Assembly: GCA_008534395.1 (NCBI GenBank)
Contig: SHMQ01000002.1
Coordinates: 1 to 64,000, forward strand
DNA length: 64,000 nucleotides
Reading direction: 5' to 3'
DNA from: Candidatus Acidulodesulfobacterium acidiphilum
GTDB taxonomy: Bacteria > SZUA-79 > Acidulodesulfobacterales > Acidulodesulfobacteraceae
Numbering within the stretch: the stretch's first letter is position 1; each line of letters starts with the position of its first letter. The notes under the pieces are model-generated. The model was not told the DNA's origin. It made no database searches and saw only the letters and a program-made list of their open reading frames with translations. Below are positions 47,612 through 55,775 of this stretch, one piece after another. A program made the position numbers and the translations under genes.

Positions 47612-50170
47612 TTATGAAAATTCAACAAAGGTATCTATAACTTTATCTAAATCTTTTTTAAGTTCATTTTTAATCTGTTCAATTAAATTATATTTTTTTG
47701 CCAACTCTCTTTGCCTACTTAAATCAAATTCCCCTTTCTTATCAACTGGTATTTTAATACTTATTTTTTCAATATGGGTTTTTTTAAGTCTCTTATTTCC
47801 TTCTCCGACAGAATAATTAGGGAGTTCATTATCTAATAAATATTTTAGGAATTCATAATCTAATTTATCTTTAAACTGTTCTTTAATGGTTAATAATCCA
47901 CAATGGGTAGTTAAACTAAATTTTCCATTTCTATAAAATACTCTACCTGCATATCCGTCAATAGTCCAAGTTAAACCTTCTTTATCGTAATCATAACTGT
48001 CTATTTTTGCTATTTCTCCATTATTTTTAGTCTGACCTGAATAAACCGGATATTTTCCTTGATGTGTTGAAAAGTATTTATGGTTATATTTTGAAATACC
48101 AAGATTTATATTAAATACATCTGTTATAGCTACTTTTTTTAATTTAGTTTCTTTTCTTTCTTCAAGTAAGTTTATTTCTTGTTTGAATTCTTTTAAATTA
48201 TCTGAGGTTTCATCAAGCATAGAAGAAAAATCAAGGATATTTACTTTATTTTCTTTTTCAACAATACCTAATTTTATCTTTTCTTTTTTAGACCAAAATC
48301 TATCAATTACCCAATTATCTTCGGGTTTGAAATTTTTAATTGGTAGTGTTTTACATCTTAAAGAATTTGTTTTAAAGGCATTTTTAGCTCCTTTAAATTG
48401 ATTAAATAAATCAACTGCTTCGTTCAAATCATTTTTCTCTGGATTTTCAAATCTGTAAATATCTAAACTTTCTCCAATATTACTCACTAAATATAAAAAC
48501 ACAGGAGTGTCTTGAATATCTGAAGAACTATTTTTTTTTGTAATTGCTAATATATAAGTTTTTTTAATGTTTGTAAAAAAAGTTTTTGTCGGCAAAGAGA
48601 TAATGGCATCAATAACACATTCATCGGTAATAAATTTTCTTAAATTCTTATCGTTTATTCTATTTAAAATCCCATCAGGGATAATAACAAATGCTTTTCC
48701 ATTTTTTTTTAATGCCCTTATTATCCACTCTATAAATAGTCCTTCTACACCCATAGCATTTATTTTATAATAGCTCTCTAATTTGCTTTTTACTATTTCT
48801 TCTTTTAGGTTGCTACTACCAGTAGTTACATATGGAGGATTTGTTAAAATCCAATCATATTTTTCTTTAACATCATCAGCTAATGTTCCAAGTATAGAAT
48901 TAGTCTTCAAAATAAAACTTTTATTGAATAAATCTGAAAATTCTTTAGTTAAATTAGGATGTTTTTTAATTAAATCGGAAAAATAAATAAGCATATTTGC
49001 TTTTGCCAAGATAATTGTTTTTTGTTCTTCTGTGTCAAACCCCTTGTCGAAGCCATAAATTTCTATTTTTGCTTCTATTTTATTATTTATAACTTTATAA
49101 AATCTATCAATATTATTAGCAATGATTTCCAATGGAAATTTTCCAACGCCGCAAGCAGGATCGCATATTTTATCACCTTCTTTTACATCTGTCATTCTAA
49201 CTATTGCCTTAACAACTTTAAGAGGTGTAAAAAATTGCCCCCAATTTTTTTTACTTATGCTCTGCTTCATAAAACTTTCAAATAATCTGCTTTTAAATTC
49301 ATAATCAATATTCTCTAATTTCTTATAATCCCTAAATCTATATAGAACTTTTTTAAAAACAGTGCTATATCCTTCGACTGCTTTTTGGTCTTTACTTACA
49401 AATATTGTTCCGTTAATTATTGTCGTATGATCTATAGGATTTTCCTTAAATAATTCTTTTATTTTTGGTCTTATTATCTTCGCATATTGCTCTAAAACTT
49501 CTTCATCTGTATTTTTTTTGTACATATCAATTAAATCATAAAAACCAAACATGCCCTGTAACACACCTAAATCACTTAAATATTTAAAAATAAATAATTC
49601 AATAAAGGTATATAAACAGTTTTCAGGAGTAGCACCACTAACCATCCAAATATCTTGCCAGATTTGTTTTGCTAATTCAGTAGGATTAATAAGCTCAATT
49701 GATTTTAGAGTAGAATTGGTTTCGCTTATAGAGTTATTTATTTTATTAATTAACTCTATAATATCTTTATCTTTAGGGTTAAAAATATAATTTAAATCGT
49801 TATGATTTTCATCTTTAATAATCTCGCCATTTAAAGCATTAACCCATATAGTTTCTGTTGTATCTGTAATAATTAGAATTTTTGTTAATTTTTGTGCTAC
49901 TTCTATTTCTTGTTTTAGTGCTTTTTGTTTTTGATTAATTGTTTTAAATTTAGAAGGTCTTTTGTTTTCAATTATTGCTATAACATTATCTCCTTCTGTA
50001 ATAAGTCCATCAACTTTTTTCTTTTCAATTTTTTCCCCATAATCAATATTTTTGATTATGCCGTTTTCTTTAAGCGATTTTATTGTGGTCGAACCGATAT
50101 TATAAAAATTCCACCCCCCAATTTTTTCAGGGTTTTTAATTAGATCTCTTTGTAATAATTCTTCGCTCAT
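47612..50170 (-). CDS. Single-chain restriction-modification enzyme (nuclease-methyltransferase-specificity)
   Basis: 852 residues in three parts. (1) N-terminal nuclease-like domain: VDGLITEGDNVIAIIENKRPS gives D...ExK of the PD-(D/E)xK fold. (2) N6-adenine methyltransferase of HsdM type from about 270: GQFFTPLKVVKAIVRM, then CDPACGVGKFPLEI (motif I) and LTNPPYVTTG (motif IV, NPPY). (3) HsdS-like target domain from about 650 with YNHKYFSTHQGKYPVYSGQT and a C-terminal helix. This is a type IIG/BcgI-like arrangement in one chain. The base composition is even more AT-rich than its neighbours, suggesting recent arrival. Confidence 0.85.
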   Translation of the reverse strand: MSEELLQRDLIKNPEKIGGWNFYNIGSTTIKSLKENGIIKNIDYGEKIEKKKVDGLITEGDNVIAIIENKRPSKFKTINQKQKALKQEIEVAQKLTKILIITDTTETIWVNALNGEIIKDENHNDLNYIFNPKDKDIIELINKINNSISETNSTLKSIELINPTELAKQIWQDIWMVSGATPENCLYTFIELFIFKYLSDLGVLQGMFGFYDLIDMYKKNTDEEVLEQYAKIIRPKIKELFKENPIDHTTIINGTIFVSKDQKAVEGYSTVFKKVLYRFRDYKKLENIDYEFKSRLFESFMKQSISKKNWGQFFTPLKVVKAIVRMTDVKEGDKICDPACGVGKFPLEIIANNIDRFYKVINNKIEAKIEIYGFDKGFDTEEQKTIILAKANMLIYFSDLIKKHPNLTKEFSDLFNKSFILKTNSILGTLADDVKEKYDWILTNPPYVTTGSSNLKEEIVKSKLESYYKINAMGVEGLFIEWIIRALKKNGKAFVIIPDGILNRINDKNLRKFITDECVIDAIISLPTKTFFTNIKKTYILAITKKNSSSDIQDTPVFLYLVSNIGESLDIYRFENPEKNDLNEAVDLFNQFKGAKNAFKTNSLRCKTLPIKNFKPEDNWVIDRFWSKKEKIKLGIVEKENKVNILDFSSMLDETSDNLKEFKQEINLLEERKETKLKKVAITDVFNINLGISKYNHKYFSTHQGKYPVYSGQTKNNGEIAKIDSYDYDKEGLTWTIDGYAGRVFYRNGKFSLTTHCGLLTIKEQFKDKLDYEFLKYLLDNELPNYSVGEGNKRLKKTHIEKISIKIPVDKKGEFDLSRQRELAKKYNLIEQIKNELKKDLDKVIDTFVEFS

Positions 50171-50256
50171 AATTTATATTGTTAAAATATATATAGTTAA
50201 TGAAATTTAAAAATATTTGTTATTTATATCGTATTATATTTTTACACCTTTAAAAC

Positions 50257-50365
50257 ACACTAAAAAGAAGGCAAGAATAGGAAAAATAAAAATGCGCTTA
50301 GACACGGCGAGAATTATCTTTTTAGTTTCATTATCTTTTGTAGAGATCAATAACTTTTAAAACTT
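50257..50365 (+). repeat. Diverged duplicate of the peptidase gene 5' region
   Basis: About 110 bp matches 47377-47490 with small indels (for example ATGCGCTTAGA(T/C)ACGGCGA and TTGTAGAG-(T)ATCAATAACTTTT). One frame gives VSKRIFIFPILAFFL, as at the N-terminus of the peptidase (SKRIFILPVLAVL). The two copies flank the restriction-modification gene. The rest of the 322-bp gap holds only AT-rich DNA with no gene that I can support. Confidence 0.7.
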
Positions 50366-50492
50366 ACACCAAAATCAAGATTTTCCTTTCTTTTTTTAAA
50401 TCTAAATTTGCCATTGTTAGTAGTCAGAAACTTTAATAAAATCAACCGTTTTTCATAATTTATACCATAAAAAAAATATTAACTTTTTATAA

Positions 50493-51041
50493 TTAATCGT
50501 TTAATTTACTTCTATGCTGCTCTGTCTCGCTGTTAGATTTCATTAAAGCATTTCCAATAAATTCTGATAATTTGCTTATCAACTCATTAATGGTAATGTT
50601 ATTCAATTTATAACTCTCTATTACCTCTGGAGGTATATAAGACGTGTTTTTAATATCATCTTCATTAAATTCATAATTTAAGTCCTTTGCCATTTTCTTT
50701 AATAAATTATAAAAATGCTCCTTCTTTTCAGTGTTCCATTTTAAGTCTTCGTTATTAGAAATTATTTTATCCTTTTCAGGATTGCTGGCTATATAATTTC
50801 TAAATTCTTTCCAAGCATGAATTACGTCTTTATTATTATAGAATGCCACATTAATACTATTTAAAGCTATATAAAATTGTGAAGAAAAAGGGAATTCCCT
50901 ATTTTGCATAAGGGTATAAAAAATATTTATTTTTATTTGTTGGTCAGAATTTTTTTTTAAATAATATTGATTTAATTTTATAGAAATTATTACAGCAATA
51001 AGAGGACCTAAAAAAATGGCAATTATAGAAATAATTTGCAT
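50493..51041 (-). CDS. Membrane-anchored protein, DUF6680-like
   Basis: 182 residues. One N-terminal span (about 3-22), then a helical cytoplasmic part: FYTLMQNREFPFSSQFYIAL, INVAFYNNKDVIHAWKEFRN. ALN-x-I-x-V-x-F followed by a W-K-x-(F/Y) helix resembles the DUF6680 family. Function unknown. It stands alone between the duplication remnant and a signal-peptide gene. Family resemblance is from memory of the motif, so moderate. Confidence 0.5.
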   Translation of the reverse strand: MQIISIIAIFLGPLIAVIISIKLNQYYLKKNSDQQIKINIFYTLMQNREFPFSSQFYIALNSINVAFYNNKDVIHAWKEFRNYIASNPEKDKIISNNEDLKWNTEKKEHFYNLLKKMAKDLNYEFNEDDIKNTSYIPPEVIESYKLNNITINELISKLSEFIGNALMKSNSETEQHRSKLND

Positions 51042-51103
51042 ATAATTGTTGTAAATTAATATTAATATGGCTTTTTATTTATCGTATCATATTTTTTAAA
51101 TTT

Positions 51104-51628
51104 TTAAAACCTCATCATCGCTTCCAACTTTATCCCGTTCATCACATAAACGAATACCGTCCCAACGTAAACTCCGGTCTTTGCTATTATCCTGTATCCG
51201 TAATAATTAGCCGTCGCTTTGCCGTATTGCCTTGCTTCTTGAATAGTATTATTTATAACGGGTTTTATTCCTTTTGGCAAATTATCCCACCCCGCCATAT
51301 TGGTATTTTTAACCTCTGCAATATTTCCGTTGCATATCTTATAATTTTCTATTGCCCAGTATGCCGGTTTCGGAAAGCCCTGCGTGCGCCTTATAATGCT
51401 TATCAGTTTGCACCCTGACATAGTTGTTGTTATAGGAATAGCGTTATAGGTATAAGCTCCGTATGCGTAAGCATAAGGACTGCCGGAATTATAAACTCTC
51501 ATTGCAAGTTTATTAAAGTTAGTGTCAGACTGGTTGTAAGGAATATTGAAAATGCCGAAAGCAAAAACTTTATTTGCAGAAAATAAAATAAATGCAAATA
51601 TAAATATTTTAAAAATTATTTTAATCAT
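51104..51628 (-). CDS. Secreted protein of unknown family
   Basis: 174 residues with a signal peptide (about 1-23, ending KVFA). The mature part is beta-rich and Tyr/Ala/Gly rich (GSPYAYAYGAYTYNAIPITT). It has two Cys (SGCKLIS and YKICNG). It ends YVMNGIKLEAMMRF. No family recognised. It lies 1 bp upstream of the 51630 gene's end, so expression is likely joint. Probably periplasmic. Confidence 0.6.
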   Translation of the reverse strand: MIKIIFKIFIFAFILFSANKVFAFGIFNIPYNQSDTNFNKLAMRVYNSGSPYAYAYGAYTYNAIPITTTMSGCKLISIIRRTQGFPKPAYWAIENYKICNGNIAEVKNTNMAGWDNLPKGIKPVINNTIQEARQYGKATANYYGYRIIAKTGVYVGTVFVYVMNGIKLEAMMRF

Positions 51629-51629
51629 T

Positions 51630-51953
51630 TTAAAATTTTTTATAAGATTTTGATTTACCGTTTCCCCAATCTGTATCTCTGATATATAAAGTTCCGTTTT
51701 CTATTTTTATAAAATAATTAAATAATTTAGTATGCGCTTTCCCTTGTTGTTGATATTTTTTGATTAATGACACTAAAGCATTTTTAACGGAGTTATCTAT
51801 ACTTTTAATATCTCCGAGATAATTATCAATTCTTGTTAATAACGGATTATCATTAAAAAAATCGTTAATAACCAAGCATTGAATATTATTTATTATATAT
51901 CTAAAATAATTATTTTGAACCGATTTAATCTTATTAATATTTTTATTTTTCAT
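51630..51953 (-). CDS. Hypothetical protein
   Basis: 107 residues, basic, soluble: YIINNIQCLVINDFFNDNPL, NALVSLIKKYQQQGKAHTKL, and a C-terminal beta part with RDTDWGNGKSKSYKK. No family recognised and no membrane segment. Located between the HAD gene and a secreted protein gene, same strand, tight spacing. Confidence 0.5.
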   Translation of the reverse strand: MKNKNINKIKSVQNNYFRYIINNIQCLVINDFFNDNPLLTRIDNYLGDIKSIDNSVKNALVSLIKKYQQQGKAHTKLFNYFIKIENGTLYIRDTDWGNGKSKSYKKF

Positions 51954-51964
51954 AACAAAATAAA

Positions 51965-52504
51965 TTAATAATTTTTTTTAAAGAACTCCGTCAAACTATT
52001 TATCTTATTCTCCGGTTCCGTCAGGCTAAAATCTCCATAACCTCTATTGAGCCAATAAGCGTTGCACTCAGGACAGTTTAATTCTATATGGTGAATTGCC
52101 AAATTATAATCGTCTATGAAATATTTTATTCCAAGTTCGGAAATAATTCTATGCTTTTCTTTCGTGTCGGCGTGATATACGGGAATGTCTTTGCCTAATA
52201 CTTTAGATACGTTTAATTTCCTTAAATGCAAAGCTTCTTTCGGGCTTGCCGTTATAAAGCATTTGATATCCTTAATATGATGTTTTAGATTTATAACCTC
52301 GTCAAAAACTTCCATATCGGAAAAGTCAATTTTTGAATTGATTAAGGATACCTGCTCCGCGGTAATCTCGTATCTATCCGCCATATTGTATATTTCGGGA
52401 CGTTTGATTGAAATATTTAGACCAAGTTCGGCGGCTTTCTTCCGGAAAGTTTTCTCGTAGTCGAATATAACGCCGTCTAAGTCTAATGCGATTTTATTGA
52501 GCAT
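51965..52504 (-). CDS. 5'-nucleotidase-like HAD phosphatase
   Basis: 179 residues. HAD motif 1 is LDLDGVIFDYE (nucleophile Asp and Asp+2), motif 2 is CFITASPKEAL, motif 3 Lys is in DTKEKHRII, and motif 4 is IKYFIDDYNLAI. The combination resembles the NT5C/NagD-like deoxyribonucleotidases found in phages and plasmids, which hydrolyse nucleotide monophosphates. A C-terminal CPEC-type pair (LNCPECNAY) is extra. It could adjust nucleotide pools for replication of the element. Confidence 0.82.
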   Translation of the reverse strand: MLNKIALDLDGVIFDYEKTFRKKAAELGLNISIKRPEIYNMADRYEITAEQVSLINSKIDFSDMEVFDEVINLKHHIKDIKCFITASPKEALHLRKLNVSKVLGKDIPVYHADTKEKHRIISELGIKYFIDDYNLAIHHIELNCPECNAYWLNRGYGDFSLTEPENKINSLTEFFKKNY

Positions 52505-52535
52505 TAAATTTCTCCGTTAGCTCTGTCTATCGTAT

Positions 52536-52943
52536 TTAATTTATACTGTCATATATTACATAAGCCAATATGCCTGCAAATAGAACTGCGAAAAAACAAC
52601 ATCCGCCATACATAATTAATGACTGCCATGTCGATAAATGAGCTGTGTCGGTAAATTGAACTCCTAAGGAACTTGTAACCGCAATAAAAATTAAATATGC
52701 AAACCCTAAAATAAGTAAGGTTTCAATTATTGCAACGGTTAATTTATACGCTACAGACTTTTTTTCTCGTTCTATTAATCCAGCTTTTTCTTTTAAGTTT
52801 TCTATTTCAATATTGCGCTCCCACAGAGGCATTCTATCCCAGCGTTCTTTTTCTTTTTGTGCCTCAATTTCATTGAGTTATTTATTTATAGATTCAAGTT
52901 CAAGTTTAGCCTTTGCTTTTTTGAGTTTATAAGATTCAAACAT
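52536..52943 (-). pseudogene. Two-span membrane protein gene interrupted by an in-frame stop
   Basis: From ATG 52943 (AGGAGGAG upstream), codons give MFESYKLKKAKAKLELESIN and Lys, then TAA (52880-52878), then continue in the same frame as LNEIEAQKEKERWDR and the 98-residue part from ATG 52832, which has two hydrophobic spans (about 33-55 and 72-95). The start resembles the 131-residue protein at 53405 (MFENFKLK). So one gene seems broken by a nonsense codon. The downstream piece could still be translated from ATG 52832 with a weak GGGA. Confidence 0.6.
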
Positions 52944-52963
52944 TTTGAGACTCCTCCTGCTGT

Positions 52964-53012
52964 CCTCGAATTTTTTGTTTTTTCTAAATTCTAAGCGTGC
53001 CTTTATCGCTTC
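52964..53012 (-). repeat. 49-bp direct repeat copy A
   Basis: A perfect 49-bp match to 54198-54246 (begins CCTCGAATTTTTTG, ends TTTATCGCTTC on the + strand). In minus reading it encodes AIKARLEFRKNKKFE, as in the 70-residue protein at 54124, and runs in frame into the MFESYK start of the broken gene. It is therefore a fragment of a duplicated gene. Confidence 0.85.
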
Positions 53013-53200
53013 TAACTTTTAACGGAGTACCTTTCTTGTAACTGCTTATCTAAATTTGGCATTAATTTATCAAATAGTCTTTGATCTTCGATATTCGACA
53101 AAATTGCGATCTCTGCGCTGTCGGGATTTCTATTTTCTCTTTTACAACTTTTAAAAATTTCTTCCTCCAATCTCTTTCTTGTTTCTTCTTTTTGGTTCAT
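53012..53200 (-). CDS. Hypothetical small helical protein
   Basis: 62 residues, charged: MNQKEETRKRLEEEIFKSCK, then IAILSNIEDQRLFDKLMPNL. No family recognised. The stop codon falls at the very end of the 49-bp repeat (53012), which may therefore have truncated it. GGAGG-like RBS (TGGAGGACT). Confidence 0.4.
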   Translation of the reverse strand: MNQKEETRKRLEEEIFKSCKRENRNPDSAEIAILSNIEDQRLFDKLMPNLDKQLQERYSVKS

Positions 53201-53230
53201 TTTAGTCCTCCAATAATTATTATTTTTGAA

Positions 53231-53329
53231 TTAGTAGTGCGTATATATTTCTAATATAATCATCGTCGCCGAAAATATTATAAACGACAAATAAATATAG
53301 AAATATAAATTTTTAAAATTATCCTTCAT
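53231..53329 (-). CDS. Possible 32-residue membrane peptide
   Basis: ATG 53329 with GAGGAAG upstream. MKDNFKNLYFYIYLSFIIFS then ATMIILEIYTHY: one hydrophobic span after a short basic start. It occupies most of an otherwise empty stretch (53201-53404). Confidence 0.4.
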   Translation of the reverse strand: MKDNFKNLYFYIYLSFIIFSATMIILEIYTHY

Positions 53330-53404
53330 TAGAGTCTTCCTCTTGTATTTTCCATTCATTTTCGGCTATTCTATCCTCCTTTTCTTTAATATTTTATATA
53401 TATT

Positions 53405-53800
53405 TTATACGGAGATTTGCTTTCCTTCCGTTAAAGAATAAACCTTTTCTTTTAACTTTTCTTTTTTGTATTCTTTTTCCAAATCAAATAACTCTGCTTT
53501 CAAACTTTTAATTATTTCAGGTATTCTTTTCAAATCTTCTTCTAAATAGTAAATCTTTGCGCTTCTGTTTAAAGAAGCGTCTATTATTTTATTGCTGAAA
53601 TCATCATGACCGTTATCGTTAATATATTCCTGCGTTCTTTCGTCCGTTATCTTAAGTATTTTTTTTAAGGATTCTATATTTTCAGGTATTTCCGATAACT
53701 TTTTTTCCATTCTAATTATCTCTTTTTGATTAGATACAATTTGTGCTTCAATTTCAGTAATCTTTTTATTTACAGATTTTAATTTAAAATTTTCAAACAT
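53405..53800 (-). CDS. Coiled-coil protein
   Basis: 131 residues, nearly all helical with heptad-like spacing: VNKKITEIEAQIVSNQKEII, EKKLSEIPENIESLKKILKI, LKRIPEIIKSLKAELFDLEK. No membrane segment. The N-terminus (MFENFKLK) matches the broken gene at 52943. Cytosolic scaffold or structural protein; role unknown. Confidence 0.55.
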   Translation of the reverse strand: MFENFKLKSVNKKITEIEAQIVSNQKEIIRMEKKLSEIPENIESLKKILKITDERTQEYINDNGHDDFSNKIIDASLNRSAKIYYLEEDLKRIPEIIKSLKAELFDLEKEYKKEKLKEKVYSLTEGKQISV

Positions 53801-53814
53801 TTCAACACCTCTTT

Positions 53815-54087
53815 CTAATAGTTTTTATTTGCCCTTAAACTAACAAACAAAGCTCTATTTTTAGCAATATTTTCTTTTTTCATAACGTTGCACCAATCTA
53901 CCAGTTCATCAATGTTTACAATTACTTTTTTAACATTATACCCTTCTTTCCTTAAATTTTGCATTGTAGCAGTCGCAATTTCAAGCCAAACTTCATAAAC
54001 ACTAGGCATAGAATCCTTATCATCAATGACTCTTAATAATTTGTCGTATTCGTCTTTTTTATACCAAGCAATAACAATATCGTCCAT
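53815..54087 (-). CDS. Hypothetical protein
   Basis: 90 residues, soluble. MDDIVIAWYKKDEYDKLLRV, then VWLEIATATMQNLRKEGYNV and KVIVNIDELVDWCNVMKKEN. The layout beta-alpha-beta-alpha suggests a small compact fold; no family recognised. Same strand as neighbours with short gaps. Confidence 0.5.
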   Translation of the reverse strand: MDDIVIAWYKKDEYDKLLRVIDDKDSMPSVYEVWLEIATATMQNLRKEGYNVKKVIVNIDELVDWCNVMKKENIAKNRALFVSLRANKNY

Positions 54088-54123
54088 AAAACACCGTTTT
54101 TATATATGAATTTAAAAATTAGA

Positions 54124-54336
54124 TTATGAAGTTCTTTTTTTAGCCCGGGGAATATATTCTTGTATGTGAACATTCCATCCCCTTTTACTTTTGCTGGCCT
54201 CGAATTTTTTGTTTTTTCTAAATTCTAAGCGTGCCTTTATCGCTTCATCTCTTGTCGCAAAACCTTTCGCAACTATAAAAAGGTTATACCCGCATGGTTT
54301 AAGCATGTTCGGATTTGTTTTGATTAGTCTAAACAT
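54124..54336 (-). CDS. Small protein carrying the 49-bp repeat copy B
   Basis: 70 residues, basic: NLFIVAKGFATRDEAIKARL then the repeat-encoded EFRKNKKFE, and WNVHIQEYIPRAKKRTS. Resembles small SPOR-like or nucleic-acid-binding peptides, but no family is recognised. Bases 54198-54246 are duplicated exactly at 52964-53012. An AACTTCGCTATA motif lies 36 bp before the ATG. Confidence 0.5.
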   Translation of the reverse strand: MFRLIKTNPNMLKPCGYNLFIVAKGFATRDEAIKARLEFRKNKKFEASKSKRGWNVHIQEYIPRAKKRTS

Positions 54337-54362
54337 TTTTAGCCTCCTATATAAATATTTTA

Positions 54363-55151
54363 CTATATTTTTATAGCGAAGTTCTCCGGAAAAAGAACTT
54401 CCAATATAGACCTATCAACGCTTTTCCTGAAATATATCGACCTTATAAAAATTTTAACCTTGTCCCTGCCGAATTTTTCCAGTAAAACATTTAAAGCGTT
54501 TCTTAATTCCTCTATGTCATCTTTTCCGTATTTTTCTTTTTTACCTTTCAATTCTTCAAAATCTTCGTAAATCGCCTGCGCTATCAAATCTTCCTGAATT
54601 TCTGTTTCTTCGGCTTCCCGCTTCGACAATTCTCTTTTTTCTTCTATCCTGTCCGCACTGCGTTCGTATTTAAGAATAGTTTCTCTAAACGGCGCCGGCT
54701 TTACGATTTTTTCTATAATATTTTCGCTCGTAAGTCCTTCCTCTTTTAATCTATCGTAAACCGCCTGCCTTAAACACGTAAAATCGTAGTCGTCGAGATT
54801 TAAGCCCGCTATATCTAAATTAACGATACTACTTATATCGTTATCGATTTTGAATTTAAGGGATTCGTTTAAGTTTTCTACCTCGTCTATATTTGATAAA
54901 CCCGCGTAGCCCGGATAGTCGTTTATAAAATCTTCTACGGTTTCGTAATCGTCTATATTATATCCGTTTTCTATAACTTCCGTAAGTTCCCTGAAAGCTC
55001 CGTTCTGTTTAGAAAAATAAGTCTTATATCTTATGCCGTTATAGAATTTGTCCGCAATGAAAACGAAAATTTTGTTATATAAAAGCCCGTTTTCTGATAG
55101 CTGGGATTTAATAGAATATGTTATTTTATCGATTAAGGAATTTTTATCCAT
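54363..55151 (-). CDS. Hypothetical acidic cytosolic protein
   Basis: 262 residues. N-terminal segment YNKIFVFIADKFYNGIRYKT, an acidic middle (DYETVEDFINDYPGYAGLSN), and a charged helix with SADRIEEKRELSKREAEE, which includes an in-frame SADR from the dispersed TGTCCGCA motif (54650-54662). Two further copies lie near (55048 and upstream at 55171). No catalytic motif or family is recognised. The last codons ENFAIKI stop are encoded by the TATAGCGAAGTT motif. Conserved replication or maintenance role cannot be read. Confidence 0.5.
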   Translation of the reverse strand: MDKNSLIDKITYSIKSQLSENGLLYNKIFVFIADKFYNGIRYKTYFSKQNGAFRELTEVIENGYNIDDYETVEDFINDYPGYAGLSNIDEVENLNESLKFKIDNDISSIVNLDIAGLNLDDYDFTCLRQAVYDRLKEEGLTSENIIEKIVKPAPFRETILKYERSADRIEEKRELSKREAEETEIQEDLIAQAIYEDFEELKGKKEKYGKDDIEELRNALNVLLEKFGRDKVKIFIRSIYFRKSVDRSILEVLFPENFAIKI

Positions 55152-55193
55152 AAGATTTATAGTTTTATCATGTCCGGTTGTCGGACAAAATTA

Positions 55194-55724
55194 TTAATTT
55201 ATACAATTTTTATTTATCCCGACAATCTTACTGTTCACCTTGAAATAATCCATATAATTGCCTTTATAAATTAAGAACGCTTTATCGGGCAAATTAATTC
55301 CGCTGCAATCCTTTTTAATTCTATACGAAACCGTTTTTCCGCCTTTATTATACAGATTTAATATGTATCTTTGCGGCGAATAGCGCCATTTCGCAAAGAG
55401 ACCTAAAAGCATAATAATTACGGTTATTCCGGCTATCAAACTTAAAATAAATTTGAATAAATTTTCCGGACCGACGGAAAACATAACGCCTATGCCGAAT
55501 AGTATCAAAAACAATTTAGCAAAATCGGTTAATAGATTGTTGTCCACCGGAAATGGCGCTCCGTATTCCGTCGCGTAAAGAAAAAGCAAAATGAATCCGA
55601 CGAGGTATGACAAAAATATAGCTATAACCAACAGCTTTACATATTCTAATAACGATACAAAACCTATTTTCATATCATTCCTTAACGATGCTAAAAAACT
55701 GTTTTCGATTGTTTTGTTCTGCAT
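55194..55724 (-). CDS. Membrane protein downstream of TnpB
   Basis: 176 residues from ATG 55724, chosen because GAGGGG precedes it; the longer reading from 55763 would run into tnpB. Four hydrophobic spans (about 30-50, 65-80, 85-100, 105-120), then a C-terminal beta domain with GGKTVSYRIKKDCSGINLPD and LIYKGNYMDYFKV. No family recognised. The TnpB element has been inserted directly upstream of its RBS. Confidence 0.55.
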   Translation of the reverse strand: MQNKTIENSFLASLRNDMKIGFVSLLEYVKLLVIAIFLSYLVGFILLFLYATEYGAPFPVDNNLLTDFAKLFLILFGIGVMFSVGPENLFKFILSLIAGITVIIMLLGLFAKWRYSPQRYILNLYNKGGKTVSYRIKKDCSGINLPDKAFLIYKGNYMDYFKVNSKIVGINKNCIN

Positions 55725-55747
55725 ATTATTTATCCCCTCTAAGAATT

Positions 55748-55775
55748 GTGAACTACCTATCAATAAATTGATAGG
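55748..55775 (-). repeat. TnpB element right end with hairpin
   Basis: On the minus strand tnpB ends in a perfect hairpin CCTATCAA-TTTA-TTGATAGG (55775-55756, within the last codons) followed by TAGTTCAC. The same TAGTTCAC after a hairpin stands alone at 5677-5703. TnpB guide RNAs end here, so the guide would begin with the next bases (minus, AATTCTTAGAGGGG). Confidence 0.65.

Noticed and set aside
47565-50143. Several plus-strand frames opposite the restriction-modification gene
   Set aside because: All overlap the 852-residue protein, whose domains are recognisable along the entire length.
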